Shown: positions 9,057 through 17,171 of the stretch, in pieces
Layout of the letters: each line of letters starts with the position of its first letter
Numbering within the stretch: the stretch's first letter is position 1
Assembly (NCBI RefSeq): GCF_026340655.1
Contig: NZ_JAPEOZ010000001.1
Location: 2,170,001-2,234,000 of the forward strand
Direction: 5' to 3'
DNA length: 64,000 nucleotides
Source of the DNA: Streptomyces sp. NBC_01275
Lineage (GTDB): Bacteria; Actinomycetota; Actinomycetes; Streptomycetales; Streptomycetaceae
Made by a program: the position numbers and the translations under genes
The notes under the pieces: model-generated
Told to the model about the DNA's origin: nothing
Seen by the model: only the letters and a program-made list of their open reading frames with translations
Databases searched by the model: none

Positions 9057-9611
9057 ATGGACAGCCATGGGCAGGACGAGCAGCAGGTCGTGTGGAGCGT
9101 CGTCGGCACCGACATCGGTCCGCTGCTGCTGGCCGCGACCCGCGCCGGCCTGGTCAACGTCGTGTTCCACGCCACCGACGCGGTGCGCGACAAGGCGCTC
9201 GGCCGACTCGCGGAGCGGCTGGGCACGGAGCCCGTCGAGGCGCCCGACTCCCCGCTGCTGGCCGAGGCGATACGGCAGGTCGACGCCTACTTCGCCGGTG
9301 CCAGGCGTGATTTCGAACTGCCGCTCGACTGGTCGCTGATCTCGGGCTTCAACCGGCAGGTGCTGCGCGAACTGGCCTCCGGCGTCCCGTACGGGGCGGT
9401 CGTCGGCTACGGCGATCTGGCCCACCGGGTGGGGCAGCCCGGCGCGGCGCAGGCGGTGGGAACGGCGATGGGCGCCAACCCTCTGCCGGTCGTCGTGCCC
9501 TGCCACCGGGTCGTCGAGAGGGACGGCGGCATCGGCGGCTTCGGGGGCGGTCTGGAGACCAAGCGGAAGCTGCTCGCGCTGGAAGGGGTCCTGCCCGAGC
9601 CGCTGTTCTGA
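9057..9611 (+). CDS. ogt: Methylated-DNA-protein cysteine methyltransferase
   Basis: A 184-residue suicide DNA-repair protein that removes alkyl groups from O6-alkylguanine. The C-terminal domain has the acceptor motif PCHRVV, with the active Cys at about 149, preceded by the helix-turn-helix segment GDLAHRVGQPGAAQAVGTAMGANPLP. The N-terminal ribonuclease-like domain occupies about residues 10-90. ATG 9057 is chosen because it gives the usual length; the upstream extension has no support. It lies 40 bases after the phosphodiesterase on the same strand. Whether it belongs to an adaptive response is not visible here. Confidence 0.93.
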   Translation: MDSHGQDEQQVVWSVVGTDIGPLLLAATRAGLVNVVFHATDAVRDKALGRLAERLGTEPVEAPDSPLLAEAIRQVDAYFAGARRDFELPLDWSLISGFNRQVLRELASGVPYGAVVGYGDLAHRVGQPGAAQAVGTAMGANPLPVVVPCHRVVERDGGIGGFGGGLETKRKLLALEGVLPEPLF

Positions 9612-9658
9612 GGGGCTGGGCCGCGGGACTGTCCTGAGGGGCTGGGCCGCGGGACTGT
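9608..9658. repeat. Two tandem 26-bp repeats
   Basis: A unit containing GGGGCTGGGCCGCGGGACTGT occurs twice in tandem immediately at and after the ogt stop codon, followed by a decayed third copy with CGGGACT motifs. The tract is probably slippage-derived; it could affect the 3' end of the ogt transcript. Confidence 0.7.
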
Positions 9659-9781
9659 TCCGATGGGCTGTTCTACGGGACTCTTCCGAGGTCTGGGCGG
9701 GGCGGACGGCAGGGGGGAGACTGCGCCGGTGACCACCATTCACACGCGTCGGCACAGCCACGGAGCATCGGGGTACGGGCC

Positions 9782-11074
9782 GTGACCGCCGTCGAGCGCT
9801 CCACCGTGGCGCCCGTCGGCGCCGAGTCGCTGCCGGCCCTGCGGCGCCGTACGACCGCGGTCCTGGTCACGAGCCAGATCCTCGGCGGGCTCGGCGTCGC
9901 CACCGGCATCGCGCTGGCCTCCGTACTGGCCCGGCAGGTCAGCGGTACCGAGGCGCTGTCCGGGCTGGCGCCCACCGCGACCGTCACCGGTACGGCCGTG
10001 CTGTCGATGCCGATGGCCGCCCTGATGACCGCGCGCGGCCGTCGGCCGGGGCTGGTGCTGGCCTATCTCGTGGGCGCCCTGGGCGCCGGGGTCGTCGTGG
10101 TGGCGGCGCGGATCGGAAGCTTTCCGCTGCTGCTGGGCGGCATGGCCGCCTTCGGCGCGGCCTCGTCGGCCAACCTGCAGGCTCGGTTCGCGGCCGCCGA
10201 CCTGGCGGAGCCGCAGCGACGGGCCCGCGCCATCTCCCACGTCGTCTGGGCGACCACCCTCGGTGCGGTCGTGGGCCCGAACATCGCCGCGCCCGCCGGC
10301 CGCAGCGTCTCAGGGCTCGGGATACCCGCGACGGCGGGTCCGTTCCTGTGGGCGGCCGGGATCTTCGTCATGGCGGCGGTCGTCGTGGCGGTCCTGCTGC
10401 GCCCGGATCCGCTGCTGACGGCGCGGGCGCTCGCTCCGGAGGACGAGAGCTCCCCCGAGGCCCGTTCCCTGCGCGCCGGTCTGTCGGCCGTCGCCGCCTC
10501 GCCCCGTGCGCGGCTCGCGCTGACGACGGTGGCCGTGTCGCACACGGCGATGGTCTCGGTCATGTCGATGACTCCGGTCGACCTCTCCCACCACGGGGCA
10601 GGGATCGATCTGATCGGACTGGTCATCAGCGGGCACATCGCGGGCATGTACGCCTTCGCGCCCCTGATGGGACGGCTCGCGGACCGGGTGGGGCGACTGT
10701 CCGTGACAGGGCTCGCGGCGGGGCTGCTGGCCTGTGCGCTGTTCCTGGCCGGGACGGCAGGCGGCCGTCCCGGCCAGACCGCGATCGGTCTCTTCGTGCT
10801 CGGCCTGGGCTGGTCGGCCGGGCTGGTGTCCGGTTCCGCACTGCTGACGGACGCGGTGCCGCAGTCCGCGCGGGCCGCCGCGCAGGGCTTCTCCGACCTC
10901 GCCATGAACACCTCGGCGGGCCTCGGCGGGGCGATCGCCGGGCTCGTCGTCGCGAAGGCGAGCTACGCCTGGCTGAATCTCGCCGCGGCGTCTCTGCTCG
11001 TCCCGCTGGCCGCCCTGGTGCTGCTCACCCGGGTCAGAGGCGTCCCCGCCGACGGGACGCCGACGGGCGGCTGA
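9782..11074 (+). CDS. MFS transporter
   Basis: A 430-residue major facilitator superfamily protein with about 12 predicted membrane spans. After a 25-residue cytoplasmic lead, spans begin at TTAVLVTSQILGGLGVATGIALA. The loop motif GRLADRVGRLSVTG in the second half matches the MFS loop 8-9 signature; in the first half MTARGRRPGLV occupies the loop 2-3 position. The start is GTG 9782, with only a weak GGGG upstream. No substrate can be assigned from sequence; the closest general class is drug or metabolite efflux. It ends 30 bases before a convergent VOC gene. Confidence 0.9.
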   Translation: MTAVERSTVAPVGAESLPALRRRTTAVLVTSQILGGLGVATGIALASVLARQVSGTEALSGLAPTATVTGTAVLSMPMAALMTARGRRPGLVLAYLVGALGAGVVVVAARIGSFPLLLGGMAAFGAASSANLQARFAAADLAEPQRRARAISHVVWATTLGAVVGPNIAAPAGRSVSGLGIPATAGPFLWAAGIFVMAAVVVAVLLRPDPLLTARALAPEDESSPEARSLRAGLSAVAASPRARLALTTVAVSHTAMVSVMSMTPVDLSHHGAGIDLIGLVISGHIAGMYAFAPLMGRLADRVGRLSVTGLAAGLLACALFLAGTAGGRPGQTAIGLFVLGLGWSAGLVSGSALLTDAVPQSARAAAQGFSDLAMNTSAGLGGAIAGLVVAKASYAWLNLAAASLLVPLAALVLLTRVRGVPADGTPTGG

Positions 11075-11104
11075 GGAAGCGGGCGTGGCCGCCTCCGGCG
11101 TACG

Positions 11105-11533
11105 TCAGTCGTAGTGCCGTGCCTCGAAGACGTTGCCGTCCGGGTCGCGGAAGTAGAAGCTCCGGGTGGCCTTGCCGCGGGCTCCGAAGGAGCCGTGGGC
11201 GATGTCCGAGACGGGGACGGAGCGTTCCTCCAGGCGGGCGCGGAGCGCGTCGAAGCCGTCGGACGGCAGGGCGAGGCAGACGTGGTTCACGGGGTGTCCC
11301 GAACTGTCCGCGGCGCCGGGGAGCATGGTCATGCGCTCCGCCGTGGCCAGCGGCATGAGGTCCAGAAGGGCCTCGTCGTTGATGCGTACGGAGGGAAACG
11401 GCGCCTCGCTCTCGGCGTACTCGCGGAGCCTGACCGGTTCCAGGCCGACGGCGTCCTCGTAGAAGTGTGCCGCGGCGACCGGATCGCGCACCCAGAGGAC
11501 GATGTGGTCGAGACGTGCCGTGTTGTCCGTCAT
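11105..11533 (-). CDS. VOC-family (glyoxalase/dioxygenase fold) protein
   Basis: A 142-residue single-unit vicinal-oxygen-chelate protein. It opens LDHIVLWVRDPVAAAHFYEDAVGLEPV and closes FYFRDPDGNVFEARHYD, the two halves of the VOC metal site, with His in DHIVL and Glu in FEARH as likely ligands. VOC members include glyoxalase, fosfomycin-resistance and dioxygenase enzymes; this one is not closely diagnostic of any. The start at 11533 is followed by the typical first strand; GGAGGA lies rather far upstream. It diverges from psuG with 99 bases between starts. Confidence 0.88.
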   Translation of the reverse strand: MTDNTARLDHIVLWVRDPVAAAHFYEDAVGLEPVRLREYAESEAPFPSVRINDEALLDLMPLATAERMTMLPGAADSSGHPVNHVCLALPSDGFDALRARLEERSVPVSDIAHGSFGARGKATRSFYFRDPDGNVFEARHYD

Positions 11534-11632
11534 GCATTCCAGGCTGGTGTCCTCCCCCACAGGTGGCAAGGGTTTGACCGGGCGCGCCGCCCGCCAGAGA
11601 TGAGGGGAGACCGAAGGACAGGAGGCGGGCGC

Positions 11633-12541
11633 GTGGTGCTGGTGGTGTCGGAAGAGGTACGGGAAGCGGTCGACGCGCGTCGACCCGTGGTGGCCCTGGA
11701 GTCCACGATCATCGCCCACGGGCTGCCGCGCCCGCGCAACCTGCAGGTGGCGCTGGAACTCGAGGCGGTGGTCCGCGCGGAGGGCGCCGTCCCGGCGACG
11801 ATCGCCGTGCTGGACGGGCGGCCCCATGTGGGCCTGGACAAGGAGCAGTTGGAGCGGGTCGCCAACGAGGACGGCATCCGCAAGCTGGGCCATCGCGACC
11901 TGCCGCTCGCGGTGGCCTCGGGCGCGAGCGGGGCGACCACGGTGTCGGCGACGGCGCTGCTGGCGGCGCTGGCGGGCGTGCGGGTGTTCGCGACGGGCGG
12001 GCTCGGCGGGGTGCACCGGGAGTGGACGGTCACCCAGGACGAGTCGGCCGACCTGGGGCTGCTGGCGCGCACCCGGATCACGGTGGTGTGCGCGGGAGTG
12101 AAGTCGATCCTGGACGTTCCGGCGACCCTGCAGCGGCTGGAGACGCTGGGCGTCGCCGTCGCCGGGTACGGCACGGACCGCTTCCCCGGCTTCTATCTGT
12201 CCGACTCGGGGCATCCGGTGGACTGGACGCTGGAGACTCCGGAGCAGGTGGCCGCCGTGATGCGGGCCCAGGACGCGCTCGGGGTGCCGGAGTCGACGCT
12301 GATCGTCGCCAACCCGGTCCCCGAGGAGGAGCAGTTGGATCCCGCACTGCACGCGCGCGTGCTCACCGACGCGCTGCACGCGTGCGAGGAGGCGGGCGTC
12401 AGCGGCCAGGGCGTCACCCCGTTCCTGCTCGACTACCTGGTGCGGCACACCGACGGGGCGTCCCTGAGCGCCAACCTGGCGGCGGTGCGCGGCAATGTGC
12501 GGCTGGCGGGGCGGATCGCGTCGGCGTGGGCCGGGGCGTGA
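11633..12541 (+). CDS. psuG: Pseudouridine-5'-phosphate glycosidase
   Basis: A 302-residue enzyme that cleaves pseudouridine 5'-phosphate to uracil and ribose 5-phosphate, a C-C bond cleavage. The GTG at 11633 sits seven bases after GGAGG and gives the family length. Hallmarks are VALESTIIAHGLPRPRNL near the N-terminus, ATGGLGGVHREW in the centre, and CAGVKSILDVPATLQRLETLGV, whose Lys is the catalytic position in known enzymes. The stop overlaps the start of the PfkB kinase (GTGA), so the two are translated together and form the complete pseudouridine degradation route. Confidence 0.95.
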   Translation: MVLVVSEEVREAVDARRPVVALESTIIAHGLPRPRNLQVALELEAVVRAEGAVPATIAVLDGRPHVGLDKEQLERVANEDGIRKLGHRDLPLAVASGASGATTVSATALLAALAGVRVFATGGLGGVHREWTVTQDESADLGLLARTRITVVCAGVKSILDVPATLQRLETLGVAVAGYGTDRFPGFYLSDSGHPVDWTLETPEQVAAVMRAQDALGVPESTLIVANPVPEEEQLDPALHARVLTDALHACEEAGVSGQGVTPFLLDYLVRHTDGASLSANLAAVRGNVRLAGRIASAWAGA

Positions 12542-13521
12542 CGGATCGGCGGGCGGCCGGAGCGGAAGACGGGGGCCCGTCGGGCGGGGCGTTGCTGGTC
12601 GTCGGGGACGTCGTGACGGACGTGGTCGCCCGGCACCGAGGGCCGCTGGCCTCGGGGACGGACACGGCCGCCGTGATCCGGACCGTGCCGGGCGGCGCGG
12701 GCGCCAACGTGGCGTGCTGGGCGGCCCACGGGGGGTGTGCGGACGTACGGCTGCTCGGCCGGGTGGGCGCGGACGCGGTGGCCTGGCACGAACGGGAGCT
12801 GATCGCCTGCGGGGTGCGGCCCCGGCTGGTCGTCGACCCGCAGGCGTCGACCGGGACGGTGATCTGCCTGGTCGACGCGGGGGCCGCGGCCGAGCGTACG
12901 TTCCTCACCGACAGCGGCGCCTCCCTGCGGCTCGAGCCCGCCGACTGGTCGGAGGGCCTTCTGGACGGAGTCGGGCGGCTGCACCTGTCGGGCTACCTGC
13001 TGTTCTCCGAATCCGGGCGCGAGCTGGTGCGGACGGCGCTGGCGTCGGCACGCGCGCGTGGGGTTCCGGTGAGCCTCGATCCGGCCTCGGCGGGCTTCCT
13101 GGTGGACCTGGGCGTCGACCGCTTCCTGGCCCTCGTTCAAGGGGTGGACGTGCTGCTGCCCAGTCGTGACGAGGCGTGTCTGCTCACCGGGTTGCACGAC
13201 GGGGCAGGCGCGGCGGCCGAACTGAGCCGGCGCATCCCGCTGGTGGTGGCCAAGCAGGGCGCGGACGGCGCGCTGGTGGCCCGCAACGGCACCGTGCTCA
13301 CCCACGTCCCCGCCGTACCGGCGACGCCCCGGGACACGACGGGTGCCGGGGACGCCTTCACGGGCGCGTTCCTCGCCGCCCTCCTCGCGGGAACCGAGCC
13401 CGCAGCCGCGGCGGCCGAGGGGTGCCGGGCGGGGGCGCGAGCGGTGGAACGGGTGGGCGGCAGACCTCCCGCGCTCGACGAGGACACGGCATCGAGGGAG
13501 CGCGCGGCACGCTTCGGCTGA
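12538..13521 (+). CDS. PfkB-family kinase, likely pseudouridine kinase
   Basis: A 327-residue ribokinase-family sugar/nucleoside kinase. The N-terminal substrate motif is PGGAGANVACWAAHGG at about residues 51-66, and the C-terminal PfkB signature DTTGAGDAFTGAF holds the catalytic Asp and the anion hole. The GTG start overlaps the psuG stop by four bases, so translational coupling is expected. Given that partner, phosphorylation of pseudouridine to pseudouridine 5'-phosphate (PsuK role) is the best assignment; the fold alone would also permit ribokinase or adenosine-kinase-like activity. A purine-rich stretch and short duplications follow the stop. Confidence 0.88.
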   Translation: MTDRRAAGAEDGGPSGGALLVVGDVVTDVVARHRGPLASGTDTAAVIRTVPGGAGANVACWAAHGGCADVRLLGRVGADAVAWHERELIACGVRPRLVVDPQASTGTVICLVDAGAAAERTFLTDSGASLRLEPADWSEGLLDGVGRLHLSGYLLFSESGRELVRTALASARARGVPVSLDPASAGFLVDLGVDRFLALVQGVDVLLPSRDEACLLTGLHDGAGAAAELSRRIPLVVAKQGADGALVARNGTVLTHVPAVPATPRDTTGAGDAFTGAFLAALLAGTEPAAAAAEGCRAGARAVERVGGRPPALDEDTASRERAARFG

Positions 13522-13745
13522 GAGGAAGGGTGAAGGAGTGGGGAGGAGAAGGAAGTGGGGAGGGGGAGGCGGACCGCCCGCAAGAACGGCAGCTGCGCGC
13601 CCCGCCCGCCCCTGAGACGCGAACCTTCGTGACCGGCAGCCCGGGACAACCCGTGCCCGAACCCCCGGACGACCAGTGCCCCGAAGCCCGGAGCGGCCCG
13701 TGCCTCGAAGTCCCCGGCCCGTGCCTCGAAGTCCCGGTCGGTCCC
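13522..13745. other. Intergenic purine tract and duplication
   Basis: No gene is seen here. Positions 13522-13573 are almost all purine on the plus strand. A 19-bp segment beginning CCCGTGCCTCGAAGTCCC is present twice at about 13700-13735. The interval separates the convergent kinase and methyltransferase genes. Confidence 0.5.
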
Positions 13746-14540
13746 CTACTCCTTCCGTCCCCACGCCGAGATCATCGGAGCCGTGGCCAGGTCCATGCTG
13801 CCGGAGGCGACGTGGGCGAGGTGTCGGTCGATCTCGGCGTCGGTCGCGAGGCCGGCGGTGACGAGTCGGTCGCGGATCTGGCGGACCGTCGCGGATTCCA
13901 GGGCGGCGCAGGCCGGCGAGGTGACCGGGAAATAGGCGTCGGCCTCGACCCGGTGCAACCCGGCCTCGCGGAGCAGACGCGGGAGCTTACGGCCGTAGGA
14001 GAGGTCGGCGCCGCGGTCCGCGAGGAGTGTGCGGAAGCCGTGCCGCAGCCGGTTGGCCAGCTGCTGTTCCGGGCCGTGCTCGTCGGGGCAGAGCAAGGGC
14101 TGCAGGGCGGGGTCGGCATCCTCGACCAGGAGCCGTCCGCCGGGGCGCAAAGCCCTGACCATCGACCGCAACGCCCGCTCCCGGTCGGGCACATGGACCA
14201 GGACGAGCCGGGCGTGGACCAGGTCGAAGCTCTCCCCGGGCGGCTCCTCGACGCCGACGTCGTGGACGCGTACCTCGACCGGCGGGCGGGCGGCCGGGGC
14301 CAGCTGGGTGGTGTCGATGTCGGTCGCGACGACCTTGCCGGTCGGTCCGACCTTCTTCGCCAGCCAGGACACCACGGAGGTGCCGCCCGCGCCGACCTCC
14401 CAGCAGCGCCAGCCGGGGCCGATGCCGAGCTCTTCGAGGTGGCGGAACGTCGTGGGGTCGAAGAGGGCTGCGAAGGCGTCGAAGCGTTCCCTCGCCTCGT
14501 TCTGCCGGTTGTCGAGGAGATACCCGTCGGTTCGCGTCAT
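13746..14540 (-). CDS. Class I SAM-dependent methyltransferase
   Basis: A 264-residue Rossmann-fold methyltransferase. Motif I is CWEVGAGGTSVVSWLAKKVG (about residues 46-65), followed by KVVATDIDTTQL for the acidic ribose-binding position and VLVHVPDRERALRSMVRALRPGGRLLVED for motifs IV and post-IV. The start at 14540 is chosen because the upstream extension is polar and unconserved in appearance. The acceptor cannot be predicted; related Streptomyces proteins are annotated only as methyltransferases. It is convergent with the psuG-kinase pair and divergent from corA. Confidence 0.88.
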   Translation of the reverse strand: MTRTDGYLLDNRQNEARERFDAFAALFDPTTFRHLEELGIGPGWRCWEVGAGGTSVVSWLAKKVGPTGKVVATDIDTTQLAPAARPPVEVRVHDVGVEEPPGESFDLVHARLVLVHVPDRERALRSMVRALRPGGRLLVEDADPALQPLLCPDEHGPEQQLANRLRHGFRTLLADRGADLSYGRKLPRLLREAGLHRVEADAYFPVTSPACAALESATVRQIRDRLVTAGLATDAEIDRHLAHVASGSMDLATAPMISAWGRKE

Positions 14541-14653
14541 ACAGCGATCATCCCAGTTGTCCGGCTTGTCGGAGGCGGTCGACGCGACCGGATCGGGACA
14601 GGGATCGCGGGTGGCGGTGACGTTCCCGACCACCGGGAACCCTGGTCCGGCAA

Positions 14654-14720
14654 GGCCGTGAAACCGTGTCGCGAGGGCCTGGAAACCGTGTCCGGGAAGG
14701 CCGGGAATCCGTCTCGCGTG
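14654..14720. repeat. Three imperfect 22-23 bp repeats upstream of corA
   Basis: Copies starting at about 14654, 14676 and 14699 share GGCC-x-GGAAACCGTGTC-like sequence with a few changes. They lie in the 320-base divergent interval between the methyltransferase and corA, about 150-210 bases upstream of the corA ATG. They could be protein-binding sites or replication slippage. Confidence 0.5.
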
Positions 14721-14864
14721 CCGTCCGAAACACCTTTGTCCACAGGCGGGAACAAAGCGGAACCTTCCCTTTCCACAGGCTTACCCACGGCATACGCGAG
14801 CCTGGCAGACTTGCCGGGCAGGCGCAGGAATGCGGCGCGAGGAGCTGTACGCAAGGAGATCCAG

Positions 14865-15992
14865 ATGACCATGGCAGGGAATCTGCGGAAGGTCACCGGC
14901 CTCGGAAGGGTCGGCGGCCTACGCAAGGTGGCGCGGTTGGGCCGACGGCGTGCGCGCGTCGACCTGAGTCACCACGCACGCTCCCCGCTGGGTTCCTCCG
15001 TGGTGAACTGCGTGACGTATCAGGAGGGCGTCCGGGCCACCGTCGGCACGGATCTGGTCGACACGGTGGAGCGGGTCCGCAAGAGCGGCCACGGCTTCGT
15101 CTGGCTGGGCCTCCATGAGCCGACGAACGACGAGTTCGCGGGCATCGCGGAGCTCTTCGACCTGCATCCGCTGGCGGTCGAGGACGCCGTCGAGGCCCAT
15201 CAGCGTCCGAAGGTCGAGCGGTACGGCGAGACGCTGTTCGCAGTGTTCAAAACGGTCTGCTACGTCGAGCACGAGGAGCTCACGGCGACGAGCGAGGTGG
15301 TCAACACCGGCGAGATCATGGTGTTCGTCGGCCGGGACTTCGTCGTCACGGTGCGGCACGGACGGCATGGCTCGCTGGGCCCGCTGCGCGAGGAGCTGGA
15401 GTCCGATCCGGGTCAGCTCGCCAAGGGGCCGTCGGCGGTGCTGCACGCCATCGCGGACCATGTCGTCGACGACTATCTCAACGTGATCGACTCCGTACAG
15501 GGGGACATCGACCAGGTCGAGGCGGACGTCTTCGCCGAGAACGGCGCACGGGCCGACCCGGGGCGCATCTACCAGCTCAAGCGTGAACTCCTGGAGCTGA
15601 AGCGGGCGGTGGTGCCGCTGAAGCGCCCGCTGCTGGATCTCGCCGACCGGCCGGTGCGGGTGGTCGACCCGGAGATACAGGCGTACTTCCGGGACGTCTC
15701 CGACCATCTGCTGCGAGCCACGGAACAGATCGCCGCCTTCGACGAGCTGCTCAACTCGATTCTGCAGGCGCACCTGGCGCAGGTCACCGTCGCGCAGAAC
15801 GAGGACATGCGGAAGATCACGGCCTGGGCCGCGGTGATCGCGGTGCCGACGATGGTCTGCGGCGTGTACGGCATGAACTTCGATCACATGCCGGAGCTGC
15901 ACTGGAAGTTCGGCTATCCGTTGATCCTCGGCGTGATATCCGCGGCGTGCCTGGTGCTGTACCGCGGCTTCCGTCGCAACGGCTGGCTCTGA
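14865..15992 (+). CDS. corA: CorA-family magnesium/divalent cation transporter
   Basis: A 375-residue CorA channel-like protein. The selectivity motif YGMNF lies at about residues 335-339 at the end of the first C-terminal membrane span, followed by the acidic loop DHMPEL and a second span. The large N-terminal cytoplasmic domain (about 40-310) includes the long coiled-coil helix containing YQLKRELLELKRAVVPLKRPL. ATG 14865 is seven bases after AAGGAG. It imports Mg2+ (or Co2+/Ni2+) along the membrane potential. The first 35 residues are unusually basic and contain two similar LRKV-type segments. Confidence 0.95.
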   Translation: MTMAGNLRKVTGLGRVGGLRKVARLGRRRARVDLSHHARSPLGSSVVNCVTYQEGVRATVGTDLVDTVERVRKSGHGFVWLGLHEPTNDEFAGIAELFDLHPLAVEDAVEAHQRPKVERYGETLFAVFKTVCYVEHEELTATSEVVNTGEIMVFVGRDFVVTVRHGRHGSLGPLREELESDPGQLAKGPSAVLHAIADHVVDDYLNVIDSVQGDIDQVEADVFAENGARADPGRIYQLKRELLELKRAVVPLKRPLLDLADRPVRVVDPEIQAYFRDVSDHLLRATEQIAAFDELLNSILQAHLAQVTVAQNEDMRKITAWAAVIAVPTMVCGVYGMNFDHMPELHWKFGYPLILGVISAACLVLYRGFRRNGWL

Positions 15993-16034
15993 ACGACCGT
16001 TGCGACGGGCGTGAGCCCCACACTCAGGGGCTCA
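15971..16034. terminator. Nested hairpins at the end of corA
   Basis: CCGTCGCAACGG (15971-15982) pairs perfectly with 15997-16008; the corA stop codon lies in the 14-base loop. A second stem, TGAGCCCC (16012-16019) with GGGGCTCA (16027-16034), follows in the gap to the convergent PPOX gene. Together they look like a bidirectional terminator. Confidence 0.7.
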
Positions 16035-16461
16035 GGCGCTCAGCAGAGAACCCCACAACCTTCCGCGGGACGATGCGGATGATCACGCGTACCTCCTCGT
16101 CCTTCTCCGCGGGCGGGTCGATGCCGAGGTACTTGTGCGAGAGCTCGTGCGGAAGCCGCTTGTCGGGGTCCGGGAGGATCTCGGCGGTGCCGCGGATCTC
16201 GACCGAGGTGTAGGGGTTGGCGAGGTCGTAGACCGACAGGCTGACGCGGGGGTCGCGGCGGAGGTTGCGGACCTTCTGGCGTCCTTCGGTGGAGGAGAAG
16301 AGGACGGTGTCGCCCTCGCGTTTGATCCAGACCACCGAGTTCTGCGGGGCTCCGTCGGGGCCGAGGGTGGCGACGCCGGCGAAGTTCCTGCCGTCGAGGA
16401 GGTCACGGACCGAGTCGTCGAAGGGAACGGGCGAGGCAGGAGTGCTTGCGGGGATCGGCAT
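16024..16461 (-). CDS. PPOX-class (F420-dependent type) oxidoreductase
   Basis: A 145-residue split-barrel flavin/F420-binding protein of the pyridoxamine-5'-phosphate oxidase-like superfamily. Visible are NFAGVATLGPDGAPQNSVVWI, then VLFSSTEGRQKVRNLRRDPRVSLSVYD, which matches the cofactor-phosphate-binding region of actinobacterial F420-type members. The start at 16461 is favoured by a TATAAC box only 14 bases upstream, suggesting a very short leader. Substrate unknown; such proteins reduce F420-linked or quinone substrates. Confidence 0.88.
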   Translation of the reverse strand: MPIPASTPASPVPFDDSVRDLLDGRNFAGVATLGPDGAPQNSVVWIKREGDTVLFSSTEGRQKVRNLRRDPRVSLSVYDLANPYTSVEIRGTAEILPDPDKRLPHELSHKYLGIDPPAEKDEEVRVIIRIVPRKVVGFSAERLSP

Positions 16462-16474
16462 GACCGCCAGCCTA

Positions 16475-16480
16475 GTTATA
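16475..16480 (-). promoter_or_regulatory. Likely -10 box of the PPOX gene
   Basis: TATAAC on the minus strand, within a locally AT-rich stretch, ends 13 bases before the ATG at 16461. Initiation about 6-7 bases downstream would give a leader of under ten bases. No good -35 hexamer is seen. Confidence 0.45.
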
Positions 16481-16529
16481 TGCGCGTGCATTTAAAAGCG
16501 GTTCGACGGATCTCCTGATCAATGCCGGA

Positions 16530-17171
16530 TCAACCGCTCCACGCCGGGTGGCGCGGGTCGTCCGCACGGACGACCACGTCTGCCGTGGCCGCCGGGTCGG
16601 TCTCCTGCGTGTAGCTGTCGAAGGCGGGCAGCGTCCACTGCTCGGCCTCCGGAGTGCGCCGCCGCAGGGCCGCCGGGGAAAGGAGGACGTGAACGGTCAG
16701 ATCGAAGGGGAACCAGTGGCGCAGAAGGAGGGGGCCGTGCAGCAACAGAAAGCCACCGGGCGGGAGTTGAACGTAGGAACTACGAGTGGCGCGGTCGGTG
16801 ACAGGGTCCCAGAGATCGGGCAGGATCCGTCCGTCGCCACCGGGTTCGAGGGGGCCGAACACCTCGCGCCACAGCGCGCCGGTGTCGAACCAGCCGTTGT
16901 AGTAGGCCTCCACGTCGTGGCGGCCGTACTCCAGGCGGAGGGAGGCCGGACGCAGGAAGCCGTGCGTGTCCACGACATGAGAAGGCCGGCCGCGTATGCG
17001 CAGCGCTTCGGCGACGCGGTCGGCGAGCTCTCCCGGGCGGGCCGCCGGGGCGCCGTCGAAGGCGATGCGCGGCCAGGGGCTGCCGTCGTCGGGCTTCAGG
17101 TCGAGCAGTCGCTCGGCGAGGAGGTCGCCGAGCCGTTCCCAGGTGATCGCTTCGAGTCGCACACGGCCCAT
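16530..17171 (-). CDS. Uridine-kinase-like protein with altered P-loop
   Basis: A 213-residue protein resembling actinobacterial 'uridine kinase' homologues: strand-loop IAFDGAPAARPGELADRVAEAL, then VVDTHGFLRPASLRLEYGRHDVEAYYNGWFD and LLHGPLLLRHWFPFDLTVHVLLS. The normal P-loop GxxGSGKS is here GAPAARPGE, lacking the Lys, so nucleotide phosphorylation is uncertain. Its start region overlaps the 3' end of the HxlR regulator gene by 76 bases in a different frame, which implies translational coupling. Function remains open. Confidence 0.75.
   Translation of the reverse strand: MGRVRLEAITWERLGDLLAERLLDLKPDDGSPWPRIAFDGAPAARPGELADRVAEALRIRGRPSHVVDTHGFLRPASLRLEYGRHDVEAYYNGWFDTGALWREVFGPLEPGGDGRILPDLWDPVTDRATRSSYVQLPPGGFLLLHGPLLLRHWFPFDLTVHVLLSPAALRRRTPEAEQWTLPAFDSYTQETDPAATADVVVRADDPRHPAWSG

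Noticed and set aside
13176..15992. Single 938-codon open frame ending with CorA
   Set aside because: Only the part from 14865 has a ribosome site and CorA homology; the upstream two-thirds is antisense to the methyltransferase and overlaps the kinase.
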